From Dysidea avara (lineage: Eukaryota; Porifera; Demospongiae; Dictyoceratida; Dysideidae), in NCBI RefSeq assembly GCF_963678975.1, contig NC_089284.1:2503501-2567500 (forward strand): 64,000 bases of DNA, in the 5' to 3' direction. Shown piece by piece: positions 22,623-32,740 of this stretch. The notes below the pieces were generated by a model. That model had not been told where the DNA came from. It searched no databases and worked only from the letters and a program-made list of their open reading frames with translations. Each line of letters begins with the position of its first letter. The first letter of the stretch is position 1. A program made the translations under genes and the position numbers.

Positions 22623-25466
22623 CTAAGACAGTGTGTAGTTAATTGAGAAATGATCAGTAACACACCGACTACAGGGACAGTGGTAGTGCAGTGTATGAGG
22701 GTTGAGGGGGTCAAAGTTATGAATGAAATGATTCCAGAAGTGGGACTTGACTCTGTTCCTGATAGTATCAATAGACAGATTAACGTCAATTAATGGAAGC
22801 GCATTCCATAAGCGACAGATCCTTACAAAGTAAAAGTGTCGTTGCTTGTTAGTGGTGGAGGGATTGTGATGTAATTTGAAGCCTCCTGATCTGGCACTGG
22901 TAGAGAAGGAAATGAAATGGTGAATGTTGAAACTACTGGTTGGATTTTTGATAGATTTGATGAAAAACATGATGTCTGAAAGTTCAAAGGTGTACATTAA
23001 TGGGAGAAGCTCTAGTTTGAGAAGTCTAGTTTTATAGTCGGAAATGTAATCGTTCAAAATATACTTTGTGGCTCGTCTCTGAAGATGTTCTAGGTTACTG
23101 ATGTCTTTCACTAAATATGGACGCCAGATAGGGGAGCAGTACATGAGCTGAGACCTGATTAGAGATACGTATAGCTTAACTTTAGTCAGTGGTGGTATAG
23201 ATGAACTGAAGGTTCTTCGTACAAGACCCAATGTCTTATAAGCTTTACTTAAAATAATGTCATGATGAGTTTTCCATTCAAGATTATCACTTAATGTAAC
23301 TCCGAGATCTTTATGTGATTGTTTAGTAATGATTATGTTACCACTAATAGTATATGATGTAGGATACTTCCGGTTAAAAGATAAATGGCAGCTTTTAGAT
23401 GAGTTAAAATCTAAATTAGAGGATGTACTCCAGCTAAAGAGGTTGTCAATGTCACGTTGTAACAGTTGTTCGCCAGGAGGTGTCTTAATGTGCCTGAAAC
23501 ATTTGGTGTCATCTGCAAAGAGTAAAGCCTCACTGTCAGTAATAGAATTAGGTAGATCATTCATAAACATGATAAAGAGAAGTGGACCGAGAATACTGCC
23601 CTGGGGTACCCCAGATTCAACAGATAAAAGATCAGAGTAACAGTTATTAATAGAAACAAACTGGGATCTGGTGCTAAGGTAGGCTTGAAGCCAAAGCCAC
23701 AAGCTACCTGAAATGTTAAAGTTATGAAGTTTGGACAATAGATAAGAATGGGAAACCGAATCAAAAGCCTTACTGATATCTAAGTAGATGGCATCAAATT
23801 GGTCACGAGAAGAAAATGCATTGTGTAGAAATAGAAGTAGCTGTTGAGTAGTAGACCGATTGCGCATAAATCCAAACTGAGCAGGGTTGATGTAGGCCGA
23901 AATGTGATCAACCATTTTGTTGTAGATGATACGTTCTAGAACTTTAGATGTATTACTGAGTAGAGAAATTGGACGGTAATTTTTCACTGAGGTGGGATCA
24001 CCTGATTTAAAAATTGGAACAATCTTATGGACTTTCCAGTCTCTAGGCAAGTATGAAAACTGAAGCGTTAAATTAAATAAATAGCAGAGAGGTTGATGAA
24101 GGGCTGTGGCACACCTTTGTAAAACAATTGGTGGTATTCCATCAGGTCCCATGGCTTTGGTGGTATCTAAATTAAGAAGAACGTTAAGTACTTCACTATC
24201 AGATATATTGAGCTCAGATAACATAGTATGATGATCAATGTCATCAGGGGGTGCAGGATGGCTTGCTGCTTGGGTGAATACTGAATGAAAATATTTGTTG
24301 AAAAGGGAGGCTTTAGCTGAGTCAGAGTTGGCAGAGATGGAGTCATAATAAACAGAACATGGAATACAATTGGAATTTGTTAAACTTCGAATGTACTTAT
24401 AGATTTTAGAGTTGCTGTAGGAAAAGTTAGAGATCAAAGTAGATTCGTAGTCAGCCTTAGCATTACTTATTTCAGCTTGGAGTTGTGTTTCGTTATTTTC
24501 AAGTTTGATTTTATTCTGTTCAGAGGGATGCTTATTATATTTACGTCTAAGAGTTCGAACACGATTAATATTGTGTCTAATAGAAGAGTTGAACCATTTA
24601 GGCTGATTGTAGCGATTGACTCTAACAGTAGGTACAAACTGTTTTATCCCATCCTTGATAAGTTCACTAATGTAGCACCACACTTGTTCAATATTGTCAG
24701 ACTCAAGGCAAGGAGAGAAGTCCGAATTGCTTAAAAAGTAGCAGAGACCGTTGTAATCACCTTTAGTAAAGTCAAATGATGTTGTTGCTTGGTTATGTAC
24801 ATAATGATTGAGAGTTTGCACATCAAAAGTTACTATGTAATGATCTGAGGGAATAGACAGAGGTGGTACAGAATGAATATTTACATTGAATATGTGATCG
24901 GGAATGTTTGTTAAAATAAGATCAAGCATGTTTCCAGCAATATGAGTTGGTTCACAGATTAGCTGAGAAAGATTCAAATTAAAAATAATATCACAGAACT
25001 TGGCTGAGGCAGGAGAAAGGCCACACAAGGAGTCCCAATTAACATCGCCAAAATTGAAATCACCAAGAAGTAGTAAGTTATCAGTAGCACTGTTGAGTGA
25101 CTGTAGATAATTAAAAAATTCTATTAAGTACTCTTCAGAGGAGTTTGGGGGAATATATACTAAGCAGTAGATAATTGAAGAGCTTGATCCAATACTAACT
25201 GAAAGCACTTCTAAACAAGGAGGAGAAGGTAAAACTTTGTATGATTTGGAATTATGGACAGCTAGCATGACTCCACCACCACGAGAGCCACGATCTTTGC
25301 GAATCAGTGAATAGTTTGAGGGTAGAATTTCATTATCATAAATTTTGCTAGACAGCCAGGTCTCAGTTATTCCTATAACATCAGGGGATCTTGAATAAAC
25401 ATAGTCCTGGAAAATTTTTAACTTATTTACTATACTACGTATGTTGATTAGACAGACATGATCTAG
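22623..25466 (-). CDS. LINE ORF2: AP endonuclease + reverse transcriptase
   Basis: The frame is open for 947 codons from the base after the ORF1 stop to TAA-type stop at 22623. It is in the same frame as ORF1. The first ATG in frame is only at 25268, inside the endonuclease domain, so initiation there would remove ITETWLS, which holds the catalytic Glu. Endonuclease motifs: ITETWLS, LLGDFNFGDVNW, IPSDHYIVTFD. Reverse transcriptase motifs: KAMGPDGIPP, VPIFKSGD-NYRPISLLS, AFDSVSH, GVPQGSILGPLLF, and FADDT (the catalytic box, near 23510-23517), then LGVTL and the C-terminal LYVSLIRSQLMY block. It would perform target-primed reverse transcription. Confidence 0.92.
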   Translation of the reverse strand, partial: LDHVCLINIRSIVNKLKIFQDYVYSRSPDVIGITETWLSSKIYDNEILPSNYSLIRKDRGSRGGGVMLAVHNSKSYKVLPSPPCLEVLSVSIGSSSSIIYCLVYIPPNSSEEYLIEFFNYLQSLNSATDNLLLLGDFNFGDVNWDSLCGLSPASAKFCDIIFNLNLSQLICEPTHIAGNMLDLILTNIPDHIFNVNIHSVPPLSIPSDHYIVTFDVQTLNHYVHNQATTSFDFTKGDYNGLCYFLSNSDFSPCLESDNIEQVWCYISELIKDGIKQFVPTVRVNRYNQPKWFNSSIRHNINRVRTLRRKYNKHPSEQNKIKLENNETQLQAEISNAKADYESTLISNFSYSNSKIYKYIRSLTNSNCIPCSVYYDSISANSDSAKASLFNKYFHSVFTQAASHPAPPDDIDHHTMLSELNISDSEVLNVLLNLDTTKAMGPDGIPPIVLQRCATALHQPLCYLFNLTLQFSYLPRDWKVHKIVPIFKSGDPTSVKNYRPISLLSNTSKVLERIIYNKMVDHISAYINPAQFGFMRNRSTTQQLLLFLHNAFSSRDQFDAIYLDISKAFDSVSHSYLLSKLHNFNISGSLWLWLQAYLSTRSQFVSINNCYSDLLSVESGVPQGSILGPLLFIMFMNDLPNSITDSEALLFADDTKCFRHIKTPPGEQLLQRDIDNLFSWSTSSNLDFNSSKSCHLSFNRKYPTSYTISGNIIITKQSHKDLGVTLSDNLEWKTHHDIILSKAYKTLGLVRRTFSSSIPPLTKVKLYVSLIRSQLMYCSPIWRPYLVKDISNLEHLQRRATKYILNDYISDYKTRLLKLELLPLMYTFELSDIMFFIKSIKNPTSSFNIHHFISFSTSARSGGFKLHHNPSTTNKQRHFYFVRICRLWNALPLIDVNLSIDTIRNRVKSHFWNHFIHNFDPLNPHTLHYHCPCSRCVTDHFSINYTLS

Positions 25467-26135
25467 TCACTTGTCACTACTGACCTGGGTGGTGGTGGTT
25501 GACTGGGAGGGATCAGAGGTAACTAGATTTGGTGAACTAAGATTGATTAGTGGAGACTGGTCCATCTGTTGAGGATGGGAAGTTGTGTTTTGTGGAGTTG
25601 GAATTGTCTGTGTAGAACGTTGGAATTGGGAGTTGATAACTTTCCCATACAGTTGGTTGTTGAGATAAATGCAGCTGCGTTGACTGTTAAGCTTGATTGA
25701 TTTTCTAGAGTGACCATTCTGGATTAGAGACCACCTTTCTTTTAGTAAGATGGACTCGATAGCTCGCTCAGTAGGTGACAAGTCAGGCTTGATAAATATT
25801 GGAGATGCCAGTGAGCTTCGGTTGGCAAGAATGGTAGCTGCATCGATTGCACGGTGTAACTTCACAAGGATCGGTCTGGGCCTGGTTTGTTGGGACTTAA
25901 ATTTTCCCAGTCTAAAGCAGTCCAGGATTTGGTTTGGTTCGACGTGAACATCAATGCTACCAAATATCTTTGATACTTCTTTAGTATCTCTAACTATACG
26001 AGCACTCCTTAGAGTATTCTGAGGACATTCTTCAATACCAAACACTACAATATTAGACTTGCGATCATTGGATGTCACAGCAGATTTTGAGTGAACAGGC
26101 CATCGTGGACTGCATTGGTAGTCATAGTCATGCAC
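25467..26135 (-). CDS. LINE ORF1 (nucleic-acid-binding, RRM-like), 5'-incomplete
   Basis: About 222 codons. A hydrophobic RKSNIVVFGIEE start of an RRM-like fold (compare the NVVIRGLPE-type motif in CR1/L2/L1 ORF1 proteins) is followed by DCFRLGKF and RPILVKL, another pair typical of these ORF1s, then a basic helix and a Ser/Thr/Gln/Pro-rich tail. The reading frame begins after a TGA at about 26145 with no ATG, so the original start is lost. It ends at TGA 25469-25467. ORF1 proteins coat the LINE RNA and form the retrotransposition particle. Confidence 0.75.
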   Translation of the reverse strand: MHDYDYQCSPRWPVHSKSAVTSNDRKSNIVVFGIEECPQNTLRSARIVRDTKEVSKIFGSIDVHVEPNQILDCFRLGKFKSQQTRPRPILVKLHRAIDAATILANRSSLASPIFIKPDLSPTERAIESILLKERWSLIQNGHSRKSIKLNSQRSCIYLNNQLYGKVINSQFQRSTQTIPTPQNTTSHPQQMDQSPLINLSSPNLVTSDPSQSTTTTQVSSDK

Positions 26136-26224
26136 ACTACTTTTTCAGTATTGATCTGCTGTGATGTTTTAAGTCAGAGATTATCTCTTTGATGTGATGT
26201 TCAACTGCATGTGCTAATGATGTC

Positions 26225-26535
26225 AAGCTAGTGAGTCTAGGGGCATGCTCCCTTAAGGAAATTTTTGAAAATAAGTTATATGCTTTGAAATGGTATGAGG
26301 AGGTTATTTTTTATTGTAACTGCTAATACACGATATGCATGATCAATTGATTAACATAAATGTAAATGATTTAGACCAAGCAGTGCAATGAGAACAGTGG
26401 CTATAATCTGTACTGAATGTTCTATTAGAGTGTATTACGCTGACTGCTCTATTAGAGTATCTCGATCTTTTTTACAAACTCAAGTAGCTGAAAAGTGATC
26501 CATCCAATGCCGGATGTGTTACCAAGGGTCTGGCC
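26225..26535. repeat. Fragment of the CAGGGGCGGATC family
   Basis: TCTAGGGGCATGCTCCCTTA then AGGAAATTTTTGAAAATAAG matches the same region of 20560-21415. The shared GTTCTATTAGAGTGTATTACG block and its partner TGACTGCTCTATTAGAGTAT follow. The right end is degraded (GATGTGTTACCAAGGGTC). It adjoins the 5' end of the LINE. Confidence 0.65.
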
Positions 26536-26599
26536 CTGCTTAGTACTACAGCCATAGATACTATTGTGTGTGGTACAGTAAGGCCAATGAAACTTGATT

Positions 26600-27140
26600 A
26601 CCAGTTTCTCGCTCAGATTTTTGAAAATTGGATGCGGGCGGGCGGTTATTATTCATTATTCATTATTTTCCAAAAGCACAACGCACATCCCAAACATGAA
26701 GATTTCTGCCAAAAAAAGTGAGATCTACATTGATTACTCTTGCATTAGGCCACTCCAAATAAATTCTCTGTTTCCCGTCCTGGACTCAGGCATATTTGCA
26801 CGCGGGCGGGCGGTCCATTTCCATTATTTCATTATATTATAAAGATTAGCTAGCTTTTCCAGCCATTATTTGCCTGGCACAGCCAAAAAGGCTGCATAAA
26901 AGCATGCTTAAGCTTGTTCCTTCTTTGTAAGTTGCAAAAATAACTCAAACATGAAGTTTGTGTTGACTTGATAGCACTGCTGACACTGTTTCAAGATAGC
27001 TTTTAATGAGCCTATCAGTATGCAAGAATAACCGGAAAATAATGGAAGAATACGGAATAATGGAATATTTAGAGTTGGCAGTAACCAGATGCGGGCGGTG
27101 GACGGGAAACAGAGAATTTATTTGGAGTGGTCTAGTAATG
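26600..27140. repeat. Inverted/duplicated ATTATTCATTATT repeats (related to 39.7-kb family)
   Basis: CGGGCGGGCGGTTATTATTC at about 26637, a second CGGGCGGGCGGTCCATTTCC at about 26802, and an inverted part (GGACGGGAAACAGAGAATTT then ATTTGGAGTGG) at about 27100 resemble ends of the family seen at 8560-8830 and 39720-40020 (TGGGAGGTCATTTTTCATTA, ACTCCAAATCAAGC). It looks like two interleaved copies. Confidence 0.5.
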
Positions 27141-27507
27141 TTTGAGTAGAAAATTCGGGGTGCCAAAACTCAGGCCTGCTCAGCCTGTTCAGTTGAGTTT
27201 TTTTGTTTTTTTTACCGAGGCAGCTGCCTCGGTTGCCTCAATGGTAGCTACGCCACTGAGAATCAAACCCAAAAGTGTCTTAAGAGTGATCATAAAACAC
27301 TTCAAATAAGATAAGCTAAATGGTCTATTCACCCATAGCTGCATAAAAATTCACTCATTTCTGCCATCACTATATTTTATGATACCGTGAAACTGATTGC
27401 CCGAAAAGCCTCCTCTATATCACTGCAACCTAGCTGCGGGTAAGAAAGTGTCTTTAAGGTTGTGTTGCAGGTGGTGATTAATGATGTAACTATATTACAC
27501 TGTTAGC

Positions 27508-27871
27508 CAGGGCCGCCCACAGGGGGGGGGGGGGGGGCAACTGGGGCATTTTGCCCCGGGCCCCAGCCTGAAAGGGGCCCCAGGAGGCCCCATGAAGGGC
27601 CCCCTGAATACCTGTTTAAAAGATCGATATACTCTAATAGAGCAGTCAGATCTAAATACTCTAATAGAGCAGTCACAGTATTCTTCAGAGGAGCAGTGTA
27701 GCAAGCTTATAGATAAGGAGATATGGTTGGTGATGGGTAGTTATTGTCATTGCCAGCAGGTTGTGACCTTTTTTTTTTTTTTTTTTTTTTTGGTCTTCAC
27801 CTTACAACTTGGGTCAAGGGCCCCACTTTAACTCTTTGCCCTGGGCCCCTTAATTTCTCTGGGCGGCCCTG
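27508..27871. mobile_element. hAT MITE with perfect 8-bp target duplication
   Basis: The termini CAGGGCCGCCCA and TGGGCGGCCCTG are inverted copies. CTGTTAGC flanks both sides exactly (27500-27507 and 27872-27879). CAGGGCCG ends plus an 8-bp duplication are standard for hAT elements. The interior has G and T homopolymers and two ACTCTAATAGAGCAGTCA-type motif copies. No coding capacity. Confidence 0.9.
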
Positions 27872-29024
27872 CTGTTAGCTGTAACTTGATACTTGCAATA
27901 CTTTAAAAATTGTGTTTATAACACTTGCTTTTATGCATATATAGATACAGGCCTACAGCCATAATGAACCATTGTTATTTATGTATAGTGACAGCCTTAC
28001 TGATGAAAGGTCGGCAAACATTTATTGTTATATACTGACATTTGCAGTATAGTGATCAAATTGCATAATGCCTGGTGTGAGTGCGAGCATAGGCTTCGAT
28101 TATAACCGCAAAGAGGCTACTACACTGTCATGCTCTATGCCGCACGATTCAAACAGAGATGCAAATGTCAGTAGAGCTAGCAGGCATAAACTATAATTTC
28201 TTGGGTATGCAAAATTGCACATTATTTTTGGTAATTTTGTGTTGGGCAAATTATTCTGCCATATTTGGCAATACTAGGATATAAAACATCATTAATTTTT
28301 TGGACTATATTTATATCCCATAATCAATTATAGTTAATTGTCCTTTATAGACAAGGAGTAGACTTATTGCCACATTTGGTAGCTACCTCTTGAGTCATAG
28401 CATCTTTTAAAGTTAACTTTGGTAGCTAAAGTTGCCAATTTTGGCCCAAAAAACAAAGTCAATTTTGGCCCAAAAAACAAAGTCAATTTTGGAAACTAGC
28501 TATCAGATTAGCTAAAATTAAAGTGTCAGTTGAAAGTTGCCAAAAAGTGAAACTTTTCGATACCAAATTTGCAATTGTGAGTAGCTATAAATTCTGGCCA
28601 ACTTCAGAAATTTCCATTGTTGGTAAACTAGATCCCACAATTGATTAGTTCACTCATAGATCCTGTAAGGATCTATGGTTCATTATTCTTTATATAACTA
28701 CATGCACTTATTGTGGCCAGAATTGGTAGCTTTTGAACAGCATCTTGTGGCTATTCAAGCTTCCAAATTTGGAAACTCTGACCAGTTTCCATGCAGTTTT
28801 GGAACTTTTGGCCTACTTGAAAACTATGGTTAGCCAAAAAGAATTGCCAGCGTGGAAGTTGCCAAAGGTGGAACAAGAACTTCTGGTTTTGTCAAAAATG
28901 ACAATTTCTGCCAGAGCTTCCAAAATTGGACTTGTAACACTATAGGTATGCCTTATCATAACATTGGCATGTGGGTGTAATTATATATTCACATGATTGT
29001 GTAGCCTTTTTTTTGTGTGTCCGA

Positions 29025-29413
29025 CTATAGTATGTTCACGCTGAGCTGAATCCTGAAAAACAGCTAAAAATTAAAAGTGGATTTTTCTCAACAGAGTTAA
29101 CATTTCAGCCAACCAGATGATTATTGGTAACAGCAAAGGTGTCAACAACAGACATGTACGGTTTGGCTCCGTTGCAAGTTCGGGAAAGGGCTGTAATGGA
29201 CACTGTATTTATATGGCTTCCCCATAGGAAATGTATTGTGAAAATTTTGATTGGCCATAAATATTATGTCAAACATTTGAACAAAAAGATTTCAAAATAT
29301 TTTTAGCGGATCAAGCAGTACTACAAATGAGCCAAATTTCAAGATCATGTGTAATTGCATCCATGAGTTGTTAAATGTTTTTGAGGATTCAGCTCAACGT
29401 GAACGTACTATAG
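29025..29413. mobile_element. MITE with CTATAGTATGTTCACG termini
   Basis: CTATAGTATGTTCACGCTGA followed by GCTGAATCCTGAAAAAC at the left is mirrored by TTTTTGAGGATTCAGCTCAA then CGTGAACGTACTATAG at the right. The arms are roughly 37 bp. The short frame inside (29124-29306) is not a gene. Confidence 0.75.
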
Positions 29414-30030
29414 TGCCGGTGCCAGTGGCTGGTAGCTATGACACAGTTTTCACAGTACCGACTGAGTTCCTAAACTACAAAAAAATATGTACCCAAGCTA
29501 TCACTCCTCGGAATATCAGCTAACAGCGAAAGCTACCACTGATCCCATGGCAAGTAGCCGACACACCCTACGAATATCACTGAAGAGTCCCGCATAGCTA
29601 ATAGAGAAGAGTCTATAAGTAACTTCGTTAGTAGCCGCTATAAATATTCAAACAGTTCAGTTCATCTGAGTGTATGCTCTGTAGAAAACGTCAACATTGA
29701 AATGTTTGTATCACCATCATAACTAATACTAAAGCCTGGAAAAGATATGTGCACACTAAGATGTTGGCTATAGGCATAGCTTTAAATGATTGTATCAGCA
29801 ACGGTGGGCACTGTTTTGACTAGCCATGTGAATCACAAGGCTGCTGGTTATACTATGGATTGTATATTATAACCCCTGCGAGCCCCTGGAATCCACGTAT
29901 ACATTCAACATCTCATGTGGAGGGAAAGTCCCTGTATCCATAGTAACGCTAAAATACATCAGCAAGCCTAACTTTGCAATCTGAGAAATATTATTCGAAA
30001 GAAGTAACGGACGTGTCAGAGGCTACAGAA
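29414..30030. promoter_or_regulatory. Probable IFT20 upstream region
   Basis: Unique-looking sequence between the MITE end and the IFT20 ATG. No TATA box, operator or defined site stands out. It is listed because any IFT20 promoter or 5' UTR should lie here; the divergent neighbour HFM1 is 9.8 kb away, so the two do not share it. Confidence 0.35.
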
Positions 30031-31482
30031 ATGTCGGCAATGGAAGGAATATATTTCGACGAACTGTCGAAGATCCGTGTACTGCAGCCGGAAGTCTTAA
30101 CGCAAACCGAAGAGCTGAAGGATGAATGCAAGCAGTTCGTAGACAGTAAGTTTGCGCGCAAAAGTTAATACTGGTCTTAAATCATCGATCTATGCTTAGA
30201 TATACATGCATACACATACATACAGTGTATTCTACTTAATGCACACCCAAACATTAACTTTTTTTTTTTTAGAAATTGGAGAATTCCAGACAGTCGTGGG
30301 AGGATTCATTGACATTGTAGATAGACTGGCTAAGCAGGTTGAACAAGAGAAAATGATGGTATGAAACATTGAGTTTTTATTAGGGTACAAACTGTACATT
30401 AACTCCCCTCCCTCCTTCCTTAATGTCACACTAGAAAAAGAAGTACCGATCAGCGTACCAAAATTAGTTTGGAGTTTCTATAGTGGGGACCATGCCAAAG
30501 TCTCTATAATAGTATGGTTTATTTGTGGTCATGATAATTAACCCAATGATGTACTTTTTGTAATGTGCAACTTAGCATGACGATTGAAGTTGGCATTGTC
30601 AGTATGAAGTCATTTTGTCGCCTTTACAAGAGTATGTGATGTGTAGTTTAGCGTTCGTTTCTTAGCTAGGAAGAGCCACCACACAAAGTGTTGGGGTGGC
30701 TGAAAGAAGGGCTCTGGGAATCAATAACAATTTGCACTTTAGAATACTTTGTTGATATTGAGGTGTTGGGATTGAACTTTTCTTTGAGATCATGATGATG
30801 TGTGACCTGCCTCCTCTGGTTTCAGGAGTTGAAATGTATATCCTAATGCAATAGAAATGGACAAGTGTCAAGATTTCTACTGTATTGCCTCTGCATGTGC
30901 TATCACAACAAATAACATTACAAGATAGTTGTACCTGTATAGTGTAATACATGCCAAAGTACTGGCTGATGGTTGGTATATATGAATTGTGTTGTGTCTG
31001 GTACCTCCCTAGGGAAGTCCTAATAGTGTTGCTCCCATGACACCACTTCCTTAGGGATGATACAATGCTATTTGTCACATAATATGTTCTGTTGTTCATA
31101 GGCCATCGGTGCCAGAAACACTCTCAAGTCAATAGCAAAGGAAAGAGAATCACAGAAGCACCAACTGCAGACTCTTATAGCTGAGAAACGGATACAGTTA
31201 GAGAGGTAAGAGATAAACAACCGCTTTTGCGGCTGTGTTTAACAGGATGTGATATGTCCATTAACGACATTTACTAAAGCTTCCCAACTATTGTGGGTAC
31301 CTGCTGTGAGGAACAGTCTAGTGGTAATGCGTCCCTTCACCCCTCTGCATCCTGTTTACATAATCTGTGTGGCCATGTGCTATTTTCTTTCCCACCACAG
31401 GCTTCGGCTGCAGTATGAATCTCTGTTACAAGTGGAGTCATCACAGAACGAATTTATTGAAAATTTTGCAGTTCAAAAGTAA
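30031..31482 (+). CDS. IFT20: Intraflagellar transport protein 20
   Basis: Four exons, 30031-30145, 30273-30358, 31102-31205 and 31401-31482, join in phase to 128 aa (human 132). Family blocks: [63 protein letters not shown] and the ending [11 protein letters not shown]. The protein is almost entirely coiled coil. IFT20 is an IFT-B subunit that also sits at the Golgi and helps send membrane cargo to cilia and flagella. ATG 30031 is chosen because it aligns with the known N-terminus; an in-frame upstream start at 29974 would add 19 unrelated residues. AATAAA at 31549-31554 is a good polyadenylation signal. Confidence 0.96.
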
Positions 31483-31548
31483 ACTCTTATATAATAAGTT
31501 ACACATACACAACTTCACAATGTAAATATATATGTATATGCACAATGA

Positions 31549-31554
31549 AATAAA
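31549..31554 (+). promoter_or_regulatory. Polyadenylation signal of IFT20
   Basis: AATAAA lies 67 bp after the IFT20 stop. Only 136 bp separate the IFT20 stop from the globin stop on the other strand, so the two 3' UTRs probably overlap. Confidence 0.7.
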
Positions 31555-31618
31555 ATGTTCGAACTGATAAATAGGGGTTAAAAATAACTACAGTCTATGG
31601 GTGCTTTTGAGGGACCAT

Positions 31619-32740
31619 TCAAGCGGTGATTCCATCTTCCATTCCTTGTTCCATCAAGCTTTGAACTACTCCATAAAGAGCAACCCAGGCTGCTTTGACC
31701 TCAGGTGTAAACTTATCTTGCAGAGCTGCCTGCAGAGTCTCAATGAGGGAATTTCCAACAGGCTAAAAGATAAAATGTTCAATGTAAGAATGTATTCTCC
31801 AATGCTGAAAAAGGCTTACAGCAAAGTGTTGTGAGGTGACTCCATGGATATGGTGCACAGCCCCCAGAGAGATTAGCTCTTCCTTTAGCTGGGGAACATC
31901 ATCCAAGATTTTGATGCATGCATCAATCGACGTCATTACAGTCAGTGAATGAGCCTTCATCCCTGCATGATCATCAGTTAGCTCGTCACCAGCAAAAGGG
32001 AACAAATTCTGCAATTCTGGTGACACCTCAAACAACCTGAAAGTAACACCATAAAGCATCCAACTCTACACACAAAAATGCAGTTTGACTTTCTCACTTT
32101 AAATACCATATCCTGCCCAATTTACATAAGTATATAAGCTGAAACCACACTAGTTAGCCAAAAATACTTTCCTGTACTGATCCCATGTGTAATTCCTACA
32201 ATTGAGCTAAAAAAATTGACAATCTACTATTGGTGGATCTGTAAGAATCGCTAAGCATAGCTGGTACATCTGTGAAGGGCGTAGGTAGGTAGTGTGTTAA
32301 AGGTAGGTACACGTTGTGTTAAAATTCAGGTGTGAACATCAAAGCTAAGTTGCGACAGAACACATGTACGCAACACAAGTGACAACAGGTCGGTGTTGAG
32401 TGGGACAAAGTACGTAGCCAAAGTGTCAATAGCAGCCGCAACAAGGCCACCTGACACATTGATTAAAGTAGGAAAGTGTCGATTCCCCTGTGTTGACAAG
32501 ATAACGGCAAAAGCAACAGCTTTTCGACAAGAAAGGACTGTGTTTTCAGCACACAGAAACACATGTACATACACAAACATACATGAGTACACCTGGTACA
32601 TCATAACAAGATAAACAGGCAGATAAAATGCACAACCTTTTAAACATGACTATTCCTGCTTCTTGTAGCCCAAACTTCTGCACCGAACTCCAGCTCTCCT
32701 TGATTTCCGCACGTTGTTGGTCGCTGAGAGGGTGTCCCAT
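31619..32740 (-). CDS. Neuroglobin-type globin
   Basis: Three exons, 32740-32637, 32036-31820 and 31762-31619, sum to 154 aa. The globin fold is clear: SDQQRAEIKESWSSV (A helix), FKRLFEVSPELQNLFPF (C/CD region with the CD1 Phe), a distal E-helix histidine in DHAGMKAHSLTVM, a proximal F-helix histidine near HHIHGV, then VTSQHFAPVGNSLIETL (G helix) and AAWVALYGVVQSLM (H helix), closest by memory to neuroglobin. The two introns fall after FKR (phase 2, position B12.2) and before PVG (phase 0, G7.0), the two ancestral globin positions. No signal peptide, so cytosolic. Likely binds O2 or related ligands; the exact role is unknown. Confidence 0.93.

Larger units (their letters stand above)
22447..26150 (-). 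mobile_element. CR1/L2-like non-LTR retrotransposon (LINE), near full length
   Basis: Read on the - strand it has an ORF1 (26135-25467), an ORF2 with endonuclease and reverse transcriptase (25466-22623), about 160 bp of 3' UTR and an ATAAATAAATAAATA-type 3' tail at about 22450-22466. A microsatellite tail rather than long poly-A is usual for the CR1/L2/Jockey side of LINEs. ORF1 has no ATG and an in-frame TGA just upstream, so the 5' end is truncated or damaged. The coding frames are otherwise open, suggesting fairly recent insertion. Confidence 0.88.
22148..27258. mobile_element. 5.1-kb element with CAGTGGCGTAGC termini and 5-bp target duplication, carrying a LINE
   Basis: The left end CAGTGGCGTAGCCAGG (22148) and the right end GGTAGCTACGCCACTG (ending 27258) are inverted copies. 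AGAAT is directly outside both (22143-22147 and 27259-27263). TTTACCGAGGCA is found just inside both ends. No transposase was recognised; most of the interior is a LINE (22447-26150) and other fragments, so the original element was probably short and non-autonomous. Confidence 0.75.
21473..28945. mobile_element. Inverted-repeat flanked composite region (arms about 21.47-22.0 and 28.4-28.95 kb)
   Basis: About 500 bp at 21473-22000 is present in inverted, diverged form at 28400-28945. Examples: GAATGATGAACTAATCAATT at 21836 versus AATTGATTAGTTCACTC at 28641; CCAATTTTGGCC-GTAAGTGCATG at 21794 versus ATGCACTTATTGTGGCCAGA at 28703. Both arms are full of TTGCCAAAA/TTTTGGCAA words. The outer edges TATGTTACAAAC and GTTTGTAAC-like CTTGTAACACTATA also correspond. 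The arms look like long terminal repeats of one DNA transposon that has been filled by later insertions. Confidence 0.6.

Noticed and set aside
29124-29306. 60-codon + frame near IFT20
   Set aside because: It lies inside a MITE with inverted ends (29025-29413).
29974-30030. Upstream in-frame start for IFT20
   Set aside because: The extra residues match nothing in IFT20, and ATG 30031 aligns with the family start.
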